The notes beneath the pieces are model-generated. The model worked only from the letters and a program-made list of their open reading frames with translations, was not told the origin of the DNA and searched no databases. 64,000 bases of DNA, from contig NZ_MJEH01000055.1 in NCBI RefSeq assembly GCF_001742425.1, forward strand, positions 62,001 to 126,000. The letters run 5' to 3'. Origin of the DNA: Bacillus solimangrovi (GTDB lineage: Bacteria; Bacillota; Bacilli; Bacillales; Bacillaceae_N). This document shows, piece after piece, positions 37,577-48,683 of the stretch (positions are counted from its first letter, which is position 1; each line of letters starts with the position of its first letter). The position numbers and the translations under genes are program-made.

Positions 37577-38524
37577 TTATGTTAATAAGTTTACGAGCAA
37601 TGCCTTTTGAACGTGCAGACGATTGCCAGCTTGTTGAAAGATAGCAGATTGGACTCCATCAATTACATCTGCTGTCACTTCTTCCCCACGGTGGGCTGGC
37701 AAACAATGTAGAAATGTCGCATGTGCATCCGCTTGATCCATTAACGTAGCATTCACTTGGAATGGCAGAAGTGCTTGAAGTCGTTTTTGTTGCTCCTCTT
37801 CTTGCCCCATACTCGTCCACACATCTGTATATATAAAATCAGCCCCATTTACCGCTTCCATCGCATCATTAGATATCTCAATTATAGCACCAGTCTCTGA
37901 ACCTATAAGCTGTGCTTTCTTTGTAATTTCAAAATCGGGCTCATACCCATTCGGACATGCAACAGTACAATTTATTCCGACTTTCGCTGCTGCAATCATA
38001 AGTGAATGAGCAACGTTATTTCCATCACCTACATACACGAGTTTATGTCCTTGTAACGATTGCTTCACTTCATAAATTGTTAATAAATCAGCAAGTGCTT
38101 GGCACGGATGGAAGTCATCTGTTAGACCATTAATGACAGGAATTGAAGCAGCTTCAGCTAACTCTTCAACTTTCGAATGTTCAAATGTGCGAATCATAAT
38201 AGCATCAACATATTCAGACATGACACGAGCTGTATCAGAAATCGTTTCACCACGACCGAGTTGAGAACCTTTTGTATCTAAATAAATTGCATGCCCTCCT
38301 AACTGTGTCATTCCTGCTTCAAATGAAACACGAGTTCTAGTTGATGGTTTTTCAAAGATCATACCTAACGTCTTTCCTTTTAACCAATCAATTACTTCTC
38401 CATTTTCTTTTGAATTCTTTAGCTCCAAAGCACTTTCTAACAGCTGCATGATTTCTTCTTTCGAATAATCAAGTAATGTTAATAACCCCTTATTCTTAAT
38501 ACCGATCTCAGTTTGAGTTGTCAT
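37577..38524 (-). CDS. argF: Ornithine carbamoyltransferase
   Basis: 315 residues; makes citrulline from ornithine and carbamoyl phosphate. Carbamoyl-phosphate motif STRTR, HPCQ in [12 protein letters not shown], and the ornithine site [13 protein letters not shown] are intact. The start ATG overlaps the carB stop as TAATG; a longer frame starts inside carB. Last gene of argCJBD-carAB-argF, so carbamoyl phosphate made by CarAB can be used directly. No strong terminator was seen after it. Confidence 0.96.
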   Translation of the reverse strand: MTTQTEIGIKNKGLLTLLDYSKEEIMQLLESALELKNSKENGEVIDWLKGKTLGMIFEKPSTRTRVSFEAGMTQLGGHAIYLDTKGSQLGRGETISDTARVMSEYVDAIMIRTFEHSKVEELAEAASIPVINGLTDDFHPCQALADLLTIYEVKQSLQGHKLVYVGDGNNVAHSLMIAAAKVGINCTVACPNGYEPDFEITKKAQLIGSETGAIIEISNDAMEAVNGADFIYTDVWTSMGQEEEQQKRLQALLPFQVNATLMDQADAHATFLHCLPAHRGEEVTADVIDGVQSAIFQQAGNRLHVQKALLVNLLT

Positions 38525-41500
38525 TATTTCATCACTTCTTCCTTCGTTGTTTTTTTTGTTAACCAATCTTGAATCGTTTTAACACCGTATTCATGCTTCT
38601 GTTTCCCTAATAGAAACGCTTCAACAGTTTCCCACTCTGTAAATACGTGTAAACGATATTTGATAGCTTCCTGTCGTTTCGATATTTGAGTCTCTGTCTT
38701 TTCTTTAGATAAACTAATTAATGCTAATGCTGATTCAGACTTAACCCAATTTTCAAAGCTATCCGTTGAAACTTCTAAACCATGCTTGCTCACAAGATTT
38801 TGTAGCTGTATAAATCCATTTTCTATTTCATCACTATCAATAAAAATTGTCGTCTTCTTATCTATATTTTTTTGTTCATTCCAATTAAATGCTTTATAGA
38901 ATGCCTCTTCTTTTGTCTCTGCAATCGCAATTCCTTCTCCAGTTGATTTCATTTCTGGTCCTAAAATAGGGTCTAACCCTGCTAGTTTAACAGTAGAAAA
39001 GACTGGATATTTTACAGTGATAAATGGATTATCTTGAAGAAGTCCAACTGTAGCTGTTATGTCAGATAACCTTTTACGTATAAGCAACTTCGTACCTAAC
39101 TTAACGAGGTTAACTCCCGTTACTTTACTTAATATCGGAACCGTACGGCTTGCACGTGGATTCACTTCTAACACATAGACGTTGTCCTTATAGATGACAA
39201 ATTGGATGTTCATCATACCTTTGAAATCAAGCCCTTGTGCTAGACGTTTTGTGTATGCAATGATGTTAGCTTTTTCATCCTCTGTTAACGTCTGTGCTGG
39301 TAGAAGTGCAGCACTATCACCAGAATGTACTCCTGCTTTCTCCAAGTGTTCAATAATAGTTGGTATTAAGATATCTTCACCGTCTGTTAATACATCTACT
39401 TCCGCTTCCTTACCTGGATAATAAGCATCTAGAAGGATTGGAAATACATTCTCAGACTGTGTTGAAAGCCAATTGACTAGCTCTTCACGTGATTGCAGCA
39501 CCGCCATCCCTTTTCCACCAATGACATAAGAAGGTCGAAGTAAAATTGGAAATCCAATCTTCTGGGCTTTGCTCGATAAATCAGTTGCATTATAAGCCGT
39601 TTCACCTGGGATATGTGGTACATCTACTTCCTGCAAAAAATGATAGAACCTCTCTCGATCCTCAAGTTTATCAATCACATCTTCACTCGTTCCGAGTATC
39701 TCAATGCCAAACTGTTCTAATCCTTCTACTAATCCAATTGCTGTTTGACCACCAAATTGAACGATGACCTTCTTCACATGCTCTTTCTCAATCACGTTCA
39801 TTACATCTTCAATAGCTAATGGTTCAAAATATAGACGGTCTGCCATTTCATAGTCTGTACTTACAGTTTCTGGATTGTTGTTAATCATAATAGTCTCATA
39901 ACCTTCTTCTTGCAGAGCAAGCACACTATGAACTGAACTGTAATCAAACTCTATTCCTTGGCCAATACGAATTGGACCAGAACCGATAATAAGCACTTTC
40001 GGTTTATTACTTGTAGCTACTTCACACTCACCTGACCAAGTTGAATAAAAGTAAGGTGTATTTGCTTCAAATTCCGCTGCACATGTATCAACCATTTTAT
40101 AACTTGGTACAATCTGATGTTGTTTTCTCTTTTCACGTACAAGCTTTTCTGATACTTGCCACATATTAGCTAATGTTGCATCTCCAAATCCATATTTTTT
40201 AAATGTCTTCATTTGATCAACGGTTACTGCTTGGAAATCCATTTCCTTAACCTCTGTCTCTATGTCAATGAGTCTCTTAAATGCTGCAAGGAAGAATTCA
40301 TCGATGAGTGTCTTATTAGCAATCTCTGCTATTGGAACACCACGACGAATCAATTCTAAAATTGCAAAGAAACGAACATCGTCTGCTTTCAATGTACTTC
40401 CCCATAAAGTGTCATCACTTGCTGTTGTCGTTTGTTTCATAACAAGACCGTCTACTTCAAGCTCTAGTGATCGAACAGCTTTCTGTAATGCACTTTCTAA
40501 GTTACGGTCGATGGCCATGACCTCACCTGTTGCCTTCATCTGTGTACCAAGCTTTCGATCAGCATTCATAAACTTATCAAATGGCCAACAAGGAAATTTC
40601 ACTACAACATAATCCAATGCAGGTTCAAAGCTCGCATAAGTATGACCTGTAACAGGATTTAACACTTCTTCAAGTGTATAACCAAGACTTAACTTTGCAG
40701 CAATACGAGCAATTGGATAACCAGTAGCTTTTGAAGCAAGTGCTGATGAACGACTTACCCTCGGATTCACTTCAATTAAATAATATTGCTTACTATTTGG
40801 ATCGAGTGCAAACTGGATATTACATCCTCCAATAATTCCTAACGCACGAATAATTTTAATTGATGAAGAACGAAGCATTTGATATTCAACATCAGTTAAT
40901 GTTTGAGATGGAGCTACAACGATCGAATCTCCAGTATGAATTCCGACAGGGTCAATATTCTCCATATTACAGACGGTAATACACGTATCATTCGCATCTC
41001 GCATCACTTCATATTCCACTTCTTTAAATCCTGCGATACTTTTCTCAACGAGACATTGTGTGATTGGACTTGCATCCAAACCACTTCTCACTAAACTCTT
41101 ATATTCATCAATTGTCTCCGCAATTCCACCACCTGAACCACCTAGTGTATAAGCTGGTCGAACAATAATTGGAAAGCCAACCTGATCAGAGAAAAAGAGT
41201 GCTTGCTCCATATTTTCAACAATCTCACTCTCAGGCACAGGTTCATTTAATTCATGCATTAATGCTCTAAATGCTTCACGGTCCTCTCCTCTTTTTATTG
41301 ATTCAATCGGTGTTCCGAGTAATTCAAGATTATATTTTTCTAAAATTCCTTGTTCATGAAGAGCAAATGCAAGATTCAGACCTGTTTGACCGCCTAACGT
41401 TGCAAGTAATCCATCAGGCTTCTCTTTTGCGATAATTTTTTCAATACTTTCAACCGTTAAAGGTTCAAAATAAACCGCATCAGCATTTGCTTCATCTGTC

Positions 41501-41664
41501 ATAATTGTTGCTGGGTTATTATTAACTAAAATAACTCGGCATCCTTCTTCTTTTAGAGATAGACATGCCTGTGTACCCGCATAGTCGAACTCAGCTGCTT
41601 GACCGATAACAATCGGTCCTGATCCAATCACAAGGACAGATTGGATTCTATTGGATTTAGGCAT
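38524..41664 (-). CDS. carB: Carbamoyl-phosphate synthase large subunit (arginine-specific)
   Basis: 1046 residues with two homologous ATP-grasp halves: [20 protein letters not shown] near residue 12 and [18 protein letters not shown] near 560, plus [18 protein letters not shown] and [17 protein letters not shown]. The C-terminal 130 residues form the allosteric domain, short and divergent. ATG 41664 overlaps the end of carA by 8 bases (GGAGAG 9 bases before), so the subunits are made in step. Placement inside the arg operon marks it as the arginine-regulated enzyme rather than the pyrimidine one. Confidence 0.96.
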   Translation of the reverse strand: MPKSNRIQSVLVIGSGPIVIGQAAEFDYAGTQACLSLKEEGCRVILVNNNPATIMTDEANADAVYFEPLTVESIEKIIAKEKPDGLLATLGGQTGLNLAFALHEQGILEKYNLELLGTPIESIKRGEDREAFRALMHELNEPVPESEIVENMEQALFFSDQVGFPIIVRPAYTLGGSGGGIAETIDEYKSLVRSGLDASPITQCLVEKSIAGFKEVEYEVMRDANDTCITVCNMENIDPVGIHTGDSIVVAPSQTLTDVEYQMLRSSSIKIIRALGIIGGCNIQFALDPNSKQYYLIEVNPRVSRSSALASKATGYPIARIAAKLSLGYTLEEVLNPVTGHTYASFEPALDYVVVKFPCWPFDKFMNADRKLGTQMKATGEVMAIDRNLESALQKAVRSLELEVDGLVMKQTTTASDDTLWGSTLKADDVRFFAILELIRRGVPIAEIANKTLIDEFFLAAFKRLIDIETEVKEMDFQAVTVDQMKTFKKYGFGDATLANMWQVSEKLVREKRKQHQIVPSYKMVDTCAAEFEANTPYFYSTWSGECEVATSNKPKVLIIGSGPIRIGQGIEFDYSSVHSVLALQEEGYETIMINNNPETVSTDYEMADRLYFEPLAIEDVMNVIEKEHVKKVIVQFGGQTAIGLVEGLEQFGIEILGTSEDVIDKLEDRERFYHFLQEVDVPHIPGETAYNATDLSSKAQKIGFPILLRPSYVIGGKGMAVLQSREELVNWLSTQSENVFPILLDAYYPGKEAEVDVLTDGEDILIPTIIEHLEKAGVHSGDSAALLPAQTLTEDEKANIIAYTKRLAQGLDFKGMMNIQFVIYKDNVYVLEVNPRASRTVPILSKVTGVNLVKLGTKLLIRKRLSDITATVGLLQDNPFITVKYPVFSTVKLAGLDPILGPEMKSTGEGIAIAETKEEAFYKAFNWNEQKNIDKKTTIFIDSDEIENGFIQLQNLVSKHGLEVSTDSFENWVKSESALALISLSKEKTETQISKRQEAIKYRLHVFTEWETVEAFLLGKQKHEYGVKTIQDWLTKKTTKEEVMK

Positions 41665-42742
41665 AAACTTCTTCTCTCCTAACACTTTGCATACTTGTAA
41701 CAAACTCATGAAATAAACTAACACTATCAACTGGGCCTGGATGTGCTTCAGGGTGAAATTGCACACTCGTTATTGGATATTTCGCATGATTCATTCCTTC
41801 AACAGAACCATCATTTACATTTCGATAACGCACAGTGAAATTTGTATTCTCTAAGCTGTTTTCCTGTACAACAAACGTGTGATTTTGTGAAGTCATGAAG
41901 ACTTTACGAGAATCTATGTCGATAACAGGCTGATTTGAACCTCGATGACCAAACTTAAGTTTTTCCGTTTCACCACCAAACGCTAGTGAAAGTAATTGAT
42001 GCCCGAGACAAATTGCTAATGTAGGATAATGTTGTGCCATTTTTTTAATTTCACTTAAATGAAAGCTCATTTGCTTCGGGTCTCCTGGTCCATTCGAAAA
42101 CATTACTCCATCAGGATTTAGCTGACATACCTCTTGAAAAGTCGTATTGTAAGGTACGATCGTTACTTTGCAACCAACAGATACGAGTGAATCAACAATC
42201 GACTTTTTATAACCAAAGTCCATTAGAACGACATGAAAATGTCCTTCTCCAAATGTTTGTGCTTTTGTTACAGACACTTGTGGGATAAGGTTCTTTTCTT
42301 CAATTGTTTGATAGTGCTCAAATTGCACATCTGCAATGTCTTTAACGAGCAAACCTCCCATAACCCCTTGTTCTCGAATTCTCTTTACAACTGCTCGTGT
42401 ATCAACTCCACTTAGAACAGGTATATTCCACTTTTGTAAATATTGACTGAATGTTTTTTTCGATTCATAGTGATATCCTTGTTCACTACATTCACATATA
42501 ACAACTGCTGTAACTTGAGGTTCACTACTTTCAAAGTCAAAGTCATTTATTCCGTAGTTTCCAATTAAAGGATAAGTTAATACAACAATTTGCCCTTTAA
42601 AAGATGGGTCTGTTAAAACTTCCTGATATCCTGTCATACCAGTAAAAAATACAACTTCTCCTTCGATTGGTGTCTCAGGTACTGCCCCTTTCCAAACACC
42701 TTGGAAACTTTCATCATTTTCTAATACTAGATAGCCGTTCAT
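41657..42742 (-). CDS. carA: Carbamoyl-phosphate synthase small subunit (arginine-specific)
   Basis: 361 residues; the glutaminase that supplies ammonia to CarB. N-terminal CPSase_sm domain (FTGMTGYQEVLTDPSFKGQ) and C-terminal GATase with the nucleophile in LAICLGHQLLSLA and the His-Glu pair in QFHPEAHPGP. GGAGG lies 9 bases before the ATG. The 90-base gap to argD holds an ARG-box-like sequence, so carAB-argF may have its own control. Confidence 0.96.
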   Translation of the reverse strand: MNGYLVLENDESFQGVWKGAVPETPIEGEVVFFTGMTGYQEVLTDPSFKGQIVVLTYPLIGNYGINDFDFESSEPQVTAVVICECSEQGYHYESKKTFSQYLQKWNIPVLSGVDTRAVVKRIREQGVMGGLLVKDIADVQFEHYQTIEEKNLIPQVSVTKAQTFGEGHFHVVLMDFGYKKSIVDSLVSVGCKVTIVPYNTTFQEVCQLNPDGVMFSNGPGDPKQMSFHLSEIKKMAQHYPTLAICLGHQLLSLAFGGETEKLKFGHRGSNQPVIDIDSRKVFMTSQNHTFVVQENSLENTNFTVRYRNVNDGSVEGMNHAKYPITSVQFHPEAHPGPVDSVSLFHEFVTSMQSVRREEVYA

Positions 42743-42778
42743 CGTTGAGCACCTCCGTGTTGAATAATTATTAATTTA

Positions 42779-42796
42779 TAAGAATTTTTATTCATT
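42779..42796. promoter_or_regulatory. ARG-box-like operator between argD and carA
   Basis: On the minus strand AATGAATAAAAATTCTTA matches 14 contiguous positions of the Bacillus ARG box CATGAATAAAAATTCAAG. It is the better of the two arginine-repressor-like sites in this operon. A promoter at this spot is not clear. Confidence 0.6.
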
Positions 42797-42832
42797 ATTA
42801 TTTAAAAAAATATACACCATCTAATAGTAATC

Positions 42833-43972
42833 TTACTTTTTCAAAGTCTGCTTAATAATTTCAATTGCCTGTTCACACTCTTCTTTCGTCACCGTTAATG
42901 GGGGAAGCAATCGAATAACTGAAGGTCCTGCTGGTAATACGAGTAATCCTTGTTCTCTCATTAAACGTATAGATTCTATACAATCACCCTCACATTGAAT
43001 TCCAAGTAATAATCCTTTACCACGAATCGTTATGACATCTTTACAATCTATCATTGAGGCTTCTAATTGCTGTTTCAATGTTTCTCCTTTAGTTACAACT
43101 TCATCTAAAAACGTCTCTTGCATCACTTCTTCAAGAGTTGCTATTACGGCTGCCATCGCTAAATTATTTCCCGCGAATGTTGAGCCGTGTACACCCACTC
43201 CAAAGCTTTCTTTTAAGTATGACTTTCCGATCATTGCTCCGACAGGAAATCCGTTCCCTAACCCTTTCGCAGTTGTCACAATATCAGGTGATATTCCATA
43301 ATGTTGATAAGCAAATGGTTTGCCTGTTCTACCAATTCCTGTTTGTATCTCATCTATGATAAGCAAAGCTCCATACTGTTTACATAGTGATTCAACCTGC
43401 TTCAGAAAGTCCGTATTTGCTGGGTGAACACCACCTTCACCTTGAATAACTTCTAGCATTACTGCTGCTGTTTGATTGTCAATCGTCTGTGCTACTGCAT
43501 CGAGATCATTGTATGGTAAGTAAATAAATTCTTGTAACTTAGGACCAAATCCATCATGAATTTTACTCTGTCCTGTTGCTGCCATCGTTGCAAAAGTCCG
43601 TCCGTGAAATGATTGCTTAAATGTTATTACTTTTGTTTTTTTTGTATGCTTCCGAGCTAATTTTAACGCTGCTTCATTTGCTTCTGCACCACTATTGCAG
43701 AAAAATACAGCATCCCCATCAGATGAATCAATTAATAATTGTGCAGCCCTTTCTTGCAGGCTACTTTGGAAAAGGTTTGATACGTGCCATAATTGGTCTG
43801 CTTGTTCTTTAACAGCACTTACTACTTTTGGGTGACAGTGACCAAGATTACTTACAGCGATTCCTGAAATGAAATCAAGATAGCTTTTACCATTACGATC
43901 AACTACATGTGTTCCTTCGCCTCTAACGAGTTCAATATCGAAGCGATTGTACGTTTCGAATAGATGACTCAT
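42833..43972 (-). CDS. argD: Acetylornithine aminotransferase
   Basis: 379 residues, PLP-dependent class III aminotransferase converting N-acetylglutamate semialdehyde to acetylornithine. The Schiff-base Lys is in [14 protein letters not shown]; the PLP site includes [12 protein letters not shown] and [16 protein letters not shown] overlaps the argB stop (TAATG) and GGAGG is 7 bases upstream. Slightly shorter than the E. coli enzyme, as usual in Bacilli. Confidence 0.96.
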   Translation of the reverse strand: MSHLFETYNRFDIELVRGEGTHVVDRNGKSYLDFISGIAVSNLGHCHPKVVSAVKEQADQLWHVSNLFQSSLQERAAQLLIDSSDGDAVFFCNSGAEANEAALKLARKHTKKTKVITFKQSFHGRTFATMAATGQSKIHDGFGPKLQEFIYLPYNDLDAVAQTIDNQTAAVMLEVIQGEGGVHPANTDFLKQVESLCKQYGALLIIDEIQTGIGRTGKPFAYQHYGISPDIVTTAKGLGNGFPVGAMIGKSYLKESFGVGVHGSTFAGNNLAMAAVIATLEEVMQETFLDEVVTKGETLKQQLEASMIDCKDVITIRGKGLLLGIQCEGDCIESIRLMREQGLLVLPAGPSVIRLLPPLTVTKEECEQAIEIIKQTLKK

Positions 43973-44748
43973 TAGACTACCTCCGTTACTTTTGTAATCT
44001 TCGTACCAATCATATCTCCATTTTTCATAACATTTGCACCTTTCCCATTCACAATAACTACTTCATTTAAAGTACCTGTTAAAGATAATAGTGCAGCTTC
44101 AACCTTAGGAATCATACCACCATATATCGTTCCATCTTCGATAAGGTTTTGCACTTCAGATTCGTTAAGAGCTGCAATTAATTGTCCTTCTTTCATAATG
44201 CCATCGACATCTGTAACGAACAATAATTGCTTCGCCTTAAGCTCATTTGCAACTGCTCCAGCAACTGAGTCTGCATTAATATTATAAATTTGCCCGTCAT
44301 CATCTAGACCGAGCGGCGCCAACACTGGAATCATATCTAACTTTAATAAATCCTTTAGAAATGTCCCATTTACATCTGCAATCTCACCAACAAACCCTAA
44401 TTTCTCCTTATCTTTTGCAGTAACTTTTAGAATTGCTCCATCTATACCCGTGCAACCGAATGCATTAAAGCCAATACGTTGTAACTTACTAACAAGTTGC
44501 TTATTAACTTTACCTGCAAGTGTCATCAACACTGCATCTAACACATCAGTTGATGTCTGACGAAGTCCATTCACAAAGGATGACTCAATTTGAAGAGTTG
44601 TTAACAGGTTCTTAATTTCGGGACCACCACCATGAACAAGGACCACTTGCTTCCCTGCATTCTTTAATTCAACGACACTTTCAAAAAATGGTTGACTTAG
44701 TTGTTCTAACGTACTTCCACCACATTTTATGACAATCGTTTCGTTCAT
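43972..44748 (-). CDS. argB: Acetylglutamate kinase
   Basis: 258 residues; phosphorylates N-acetylglutamate. Amino acid kinase motifs: IKCGGST at the N-terminus, LVHGGGPEI and the late [13 protein letters not shown] 44748 gives the family start [10 protein letters not shown]-like sequence ([11 protein letters not shown]); the only strong ribosome binding site is about 12 bases upstream, and a longer GTG start at 44769 would include it. In the operon after argJ with a short gap. Confidence 0.95.
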   Translation of the reverse strand: MNETIVIKCGGSTLEQLSQPFFESVVELKNAGKQVVLVHGGGPEIKNLLTTLQIESSFVNGLRQTSTDVLDAVLMTLAGKVNKQLVSKLQRIGFNAFGCTGIDGAILKVTAKDKEKLGFVGEIADVNGTFLKDLLKLDMIPVLAPLGLDDDGQIYNINADSVAGAVANELKAKQLLFVTDVDGIMKEGQLIAALNESEVQNLIEDGTIYGGMIPKVEAALLSLTGTLNEVVIVNGKGANVMKNGDMIGTKITKVTEVV

Positions 44749-44777
44749 TTTGCATTTGCACTCCTTCACGTTTCTAG

Positions 44778-46013
44778 TTATGTTCGATAACTCGCATTGA
44801 TTCTGACATAATCATACGTAAGGTCACACCCCCAAGCCTTTGCCTTTCCTGCACCTAAATTGAGGTTTACCTTAATAACTACCATTTCTTCTTTTAATTG
44901 AGCAGTTGCGTCTTCTTCCAAATATTGAATAGGCTCCCCACCAACTAACATTTGTACGTCACCGAGCAAAACATCAACCTTCTCTGGAATAATTTGAGCA
45001 TTACTATAACCGATAGCACATATAACCCTTCCCCAGTTTGCATCTGCACCATATACCATTGATTTCACAAGTGAAGAACCTACAATTTGCTTTGCTACTT
45101 CAGAAGCTTCAGCATCATTTGTCGCTCCATGCACTTGAACTTCAATTAACTTTGTTGCTCCTTCACCATCTCGTGCAATTGCTTTTGCCATCTCTTCACA
45201 AGCCTGCTTCAACATCATATAAAAAATATTCCATTCAGGATGAACTTCGTTTAATGTTTCATTTTGAGCCTCACCATTAGCCATCACGATGACCATATCA
45301 TTCGTTGAAGTATCACCATCAACTGTAATGCAATTGAACGTTTCATCTACTGCTTGACGTAGCCCCCGCTGTAAACTAACTTGTTCGACAGCAATATCTG
45401 TTGTAACAAAACCGAGCATTGTTGCCATATTAGGATGAATCATACCTGATCCTTTAGCAGTAGCAGCCAATGTAACCTCTTTACCGTTAATTTCTGCTTT
45501 ATAACATACACTCTTCTCTACTAAGTCTGTCGTTAAAATAGCTTCACTAAAACCTTTACCACTAGATAGATTAGTAGATAATTGCATTGCTTCTACACCA
45601 TTTAATATTTTCTCAATTGGTAGCTGCTCTCCAATAACACCCGTTGATGCAACTCCAACATAATGATCTGGGAGAGAGAGCTTCGTTGCAACAGCTTCCT
45701 GCATCATATACGCATTTTCTATACCTTGTTCACCTGTACATGCATTTGCATTACCACTATTACAAACAATAGCTTGAAGTTTCCCTTCATTTTCTATACT
45801 CATTTTCGTTACTTTAAGTGGGGCAGCTCGAAAATGGTTCATTGTATAAACAGCAGCAGCATGTGCTGGAACATCACTAACGATAAGCCCTAAGTCCTTT
45901 TTATTTCTTTTCAAACCTGCATGAATACTAGCTGCCTGAAATCCGATCGGGCTTACAATTGAACCCTCTTCAACTTTGATTATCTTTTCTAATGTATTCA
46001 CTGCAATTTCCAT
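44778..46013 (-). CDS. argJ: Bifunctional ornithine acetyltransferase / N-acetylglutamate synthase
   Basis: 411 residues. The precursor self-cleaves before a Thr in KGSGMIHPNMATMLGF, giving alpha and beta chains; the new Thr is the nucleophile. It recycles the acetyl group from acetylornithine to glutamate and, in many Bacilli, also makes N-acetylglutamate from acetyl-CoA, which fits the absence of argA or argE here. AAGGGAG is upstream of the ATG. It lies 29 bases after argC. Confidence 0.96.
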   Translation of the reverse strand: MEIAVNTLEKIIKVEEGSIVSPIGFQAASIHAGLKRNKKDLGLIVSDVPAHAAAVYTMNHFRAAPLKVTKMSIENEGKLQAIVCNSGNANACTGEQGIENAYMMQEAVATKLSLPDHYVGVASTGVIGEQLPIEKILNGVEAMQLSTNLSSGKGFSEAILTTDLVEKSVCYKAEINGKEVTLAATAKGSGMIHPNMATMLGFVTTDIAVEQVSLQRGLRQAVDETFNCITVDGDTSTNDMVIVMANGEAQNETLNEVHPEWNIFYMMLKQACEEMAKAIARDGEGATKLIEVQVHGATNDAEASEVAKQIVGSSLVKSMVYGADANWGRVICAIGYSNAQIIPEKVDVLLGDVQMLVGGEPIQYLEEDATAQLKEEMVVIKVNLNLGAGKAKAWGCDLTYDYVRINASYRT

Positions 46014-46042
46014 ATCATGCTCTCCCTTTTAACCAAATTAGG

Positions 46043-47080
46043 TTATGGATAAACTGGAATAAAATCAAGTCCAGTTGTCTCCTCGATTCCCATCATAATG
46101 TTTAAATTTTGAACAGCTTGCCCAGCTGCTCCCTTCATCAAATTATCGATAACTGATACAACGATGACTCGATTCGTTCGTTCATCATATGAAAGACCAA
46201 TATCACAGAAATTCGAACCATATACCTCTTTTGTCGAAGGAAATGTACCTAATGGTCTTATTCTTACAAATGGACTGTCTTCATATATTTCGTTATATAA
46301 ATCATGAATTGATTCTGAATTTTCCGCATTTTTTAATTGTGCGTACATTGTCGCCATAATTCCTCTTGTCATTGGCACTAAATGTGTATTGAATGAAATC
46401 GGTGTTTTCTCTTCACTCCAACTAGTAAGCATCTGCTCAATTTCAGGTATGTGCTGATGTTGATTTACTTTATAAATTCGAAAATTATCATTCATCTCTG
46501 GAAAATGTGTAACCTCTGAAGGTGAACGACCTGCGCCTGATACAGCAGATTTCGCATCTATAATTAACGTTGATAATTTAATTAAATCTTTATTTACGAG
46601 TGGGACAATACCTAGTAAAGTTGCCGTCGGATAACAACCAGGGTTCGCGACAACCTTTGCCGTTCTTACACTCTCCTTACTCCACTCACTTAACCCATAC
46701 ACAGCTTCCTCTACAACAGATTTCGGTGCGGCTGCTTTCTTATACCATTTCTCATAATCTTGTAAGTTCTTAATTCTTAAATCACCTGATAAATCAATTA
46801 CTTTTAGACCTGCATCCACCATTTCTGGTGTTAACTTGCTTGATATACCCGCTGGTGTCGCCATGAAGACGATGTCGGCTTTCTTTGCGATTTCATAAGC
46901 ATCTATACTTTCTAAAACAAATGGTGTTCTGTCTTGTGTATGCATATAGCTGTTTTTATATTCAATTCCACTTTGTGATGATGAATGAACAGATACAACT
47001 TCACATTTTGGATGACTATGAAGAATTCTCACCAACTCAGCTCCTCCATAGCCTGTCGCACCTATAATTGCTGCTCTCAC
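46043..47080 (-). CDS. argC: N-acetyl-gamma-glutamyl-phosphate reductase
   Basis: 345 residues; NADPH-dependent reduction of acetylglutamyl phosphate. Nucleotide loop IIGATGYGGAELVR at the N-terminus and the catalytic Cys in ANPGCYPTATLLG. Start is GTG with GGAGG seven bases upstream. First gene of the arginine operon. Confidence 0.96.
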   Translation of the reverse strand: MRAAIIGATGYGGAELVRILHSHPKCEVVSVHSSSQSGIEYKNSYMHTQDRTPFVLESIDAYEIAKKADIVFMATPAGISSKLTPEMVDAGLKVIDLSGDLRIKNLQDYEKWYKKAAAPKSVVEEAVYGLSEWSKESVRTAKVVANPGCYPTATLLGIVPLVNKDLIKLSTLIIDAKSAVSGAGRSPSEVTHFPEMNDNFRIYKVNQHQHIPEIEQMLTSWSEEKTPISFNTHLVPMTRGIMATMYAQLKNAENSESIHDLYNEIYEDSPFVRIRPLGTFPSTKEVYGSNFCDIGLSYDERTNRVIVVSVIDNLMKGAAGQAVQNLNIMMGIEETTGLDFIPVYP

Positions 47081-47131
47081 TTTTCTGCCTCCATTTCACC
47101 TGTAAGTGAATCTTTTTTAAATTTAAATCTC

Positions 47132-47177
47132 ATTATATATGTGTATAAAAATAAAATCAATTGAATATTTAATAAAA
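47132..47177 (-). promoter_or_regulatory. Promoter of the arg operon with weak ARG-box
   Basis: On the minus strand TTGATT (47160-47155) and TATAAT (47137-47132) are 17 bases apart, a strong sigma-A promoter about 50 bases before argC. Immediately upstream, TTTTATTAAATATTCAAT (47177-47160) matches 12 of 18 positions of the ARG box and overlaps the -35. AhrC/ArgR repression with arginine is inferred. Confidence 0.6.
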
Positions 47178-47392
47178 ATAATATTTTTTAAAACCTTTTA
47201 ATATCACAGATATGAATCAACCATCTTGTATACAAACGTATAATTATTCTCATATACCACCAATTAGACAATCTCATTATTAAGAACGATATTTTGTGAC
47301 GTTAAGGTGATTCTTACATCAAGTGCTACAGTTGATCGTTTTGCGTTTTCTTATGATAAAATGGAGTTAAGACTACAGTGGAGGATAAATGA

Positions 47393-48088
47393 ATGACACA
47401 ACAAGCCATTCGCACGTTACTTAAAAGCATACCGCTATTTCGCGAATTAACTGATGAAGAAATTGAACCTGTCTTAAGTATTGTACAAACGAGAGAATAT
47501 GTCTCAGGAGAATTTATTTTTATGCAAGGTGAGACTTTGGAAAATGTATATTTTATTTTAGATGGGAAAGTAAAAATTTTCAAAAATGATATTCAAGGAA
47601 AAGAACAGCTTGTTGCTGTTTTACAGAACGGGGACATGTTTCCACATGCAGGTTTCTTCCAGAAAGGAATGCCTTACCCTGCTCACGCAGAATCTACAGA
47701 AGCAACAACACTCGTTGTATTAAAAGTTGCTCAGTTTGAAAACATACTCATGCACTCTCCTCAACTGTCAATTAAAGTATTTCGCATGATGGGAAGTAAA
47801 ATTGTAGAATTACAAAAAAGATTAGAAGAACAAATTCTTAACAATTCCTATGAGCAAATATTACAACTGCTTATTCGACTTGCTGAATCACATGGTACAG
47901 AAATTAATGAAAATTCATATGAATTAACTACTCAGTTCACAAACCAAGAGCTTGCCAATATGATCGGAGCATCACGCGAAACTGTGAGTCGAACACTAAC
48001 AAAATTAAAAAAACGCAACTTAATTGATGTAAGTAAAAGGGGAACATTGAGGTTAAAACTCTCTCTGTTAAAAGAAGAATGTTTATAG
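47393..48088 (+). CDS. Crp/Fnr-family transcriptional regulator
   Basis: 231 residues. N-terminal cyclic-nucleotide-binding-like beta roll (ILDGKVKIFKNDIQGKEQLVAVL) without the RSA motif needed for cAMP, then a dimer helix and a winged helix. The recognition helix GASRETVSRTLTKLKK carries the R-E-x3-R pattern of Crp-type proteins that read TGTGA. Only one cysteine is present (third last), so no Fnr iron-sulfur cluster. Signal unknown. GGAGG is 8 bases before the ATG; a TTGATC-17-GATAAA promoter is likely. Candidate regulator of hcp, whose operator it could bind. It is divergent from the arg operon. Confidence 0.85.
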   Translation: MTQQAIRTLLKSIPLFRELTDEEIEPVLSIVQTREYVSGEFIFMQGETLENVYFILDGKVKIFKNDIQGKEQLVAVLQNGDMFPHAGFFQKGMPYPAHAESTEATTLVVLKVAQFENILMHSPQLSIKVFRMMGSKIVELQKRLEEQILNNSYEQILQLLIRLAESHGTEINENSYELTTQFTNQELANMIGASRETVSRTLTKLKKRNLIDVSKRGTLRLKLSLLKEECL

Positions 48089-48154
48089 ACTCGCACTAGG
48101 TTATAACATCCATACACACATATTAAGTGAATTTATAAAATCATATTCATAACA

Positions 48155-48190
48155 AAAACAAGCACACTATATATGTAGTGTGCTTGTTTT
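48155..48190. terminator. Bidirectional terminator between the Crp/Fnr gene and yitW
   Basis: A 15-bp perfect stem (AAAACAAGCACACTA with its complement) on a 6-base loop. Confidence 0.9.
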
Positions 48191-48193
48191 CAA

Positions 48194-48505
48194 TCAATCA
48201 GCAATACCTAATGCAATTTTTGCATAACGAGACATTTTATCTTTTGACCACGGTGGGCTCCAAACGATATTCACTTTTGTTTCTTTTACTTCAGGAAGAT
48301 CTGAAAGTGCACGGTGAACGTCACTCTCAATTTGTCCTGCAAGTGGACAACCCATTGCAGTAAGCGTCATTGTCACTTCTGCTACACCTTCATCATTTAT
48401 GTCTACTCCATATACTAGACCGAGGTTTACAATATCAATGCCTAATTCAGGGTCAATTACATTTTCTAACGCACCCATCATATTCTCTTCTAGTGCTTTA
48501 TCCAT
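48194..48505 (-). CDS. yitW: YitW, DUF59/MIP18-type iron-sulfur assembly factor (SufT-like)
   Basis: 103 residues. DUF59 signature: NVIDPELGIDIVNLGLVYG, a reactive Cys in TLTAMGCPLAGQ and IVWSPPWSKDKMS. Proteins of this group help mature iron-sulfur proteins. ATG 48505 follows AAAGGAG at 7 bases; a frame six residues longer exists. A possible link to the iron-sulfur protein Hcp is only functional, not genomic. Confidence 0.92.
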   Translation of the reverse strand: MDKALEENMMGALENVIDPELGIDIVNLGLVYGVDINDEGVAEVTMTLTAMGCPLAGQIESDVHRALSDLPEVKETKVNIVWSPPWSKDKMSRYAKIALGIAD

Positions 48506-48683
48506 TATAAATCTCCTTTCCACTCAAGGGGATAATCTCATTATAGTAGAAAATTACTTATACTTAAACTAATAACTACTATAAACGTGTTGTTAAATAT
48601 AGTTGTTATTCATTTGAACCTTATCATGCGTAAGCATAAAAGATCAAATGATAATGGTCAATTTTATTTATAAAGTAAAATTT

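Noticed and set aside
47294-47316. TTGTGA upstream of the Crp/Fnr gene considered as an autoregulatory site.
   Set aside because: Only one half-site is present; the expected second half reads GGTGA in the wrong orientation.
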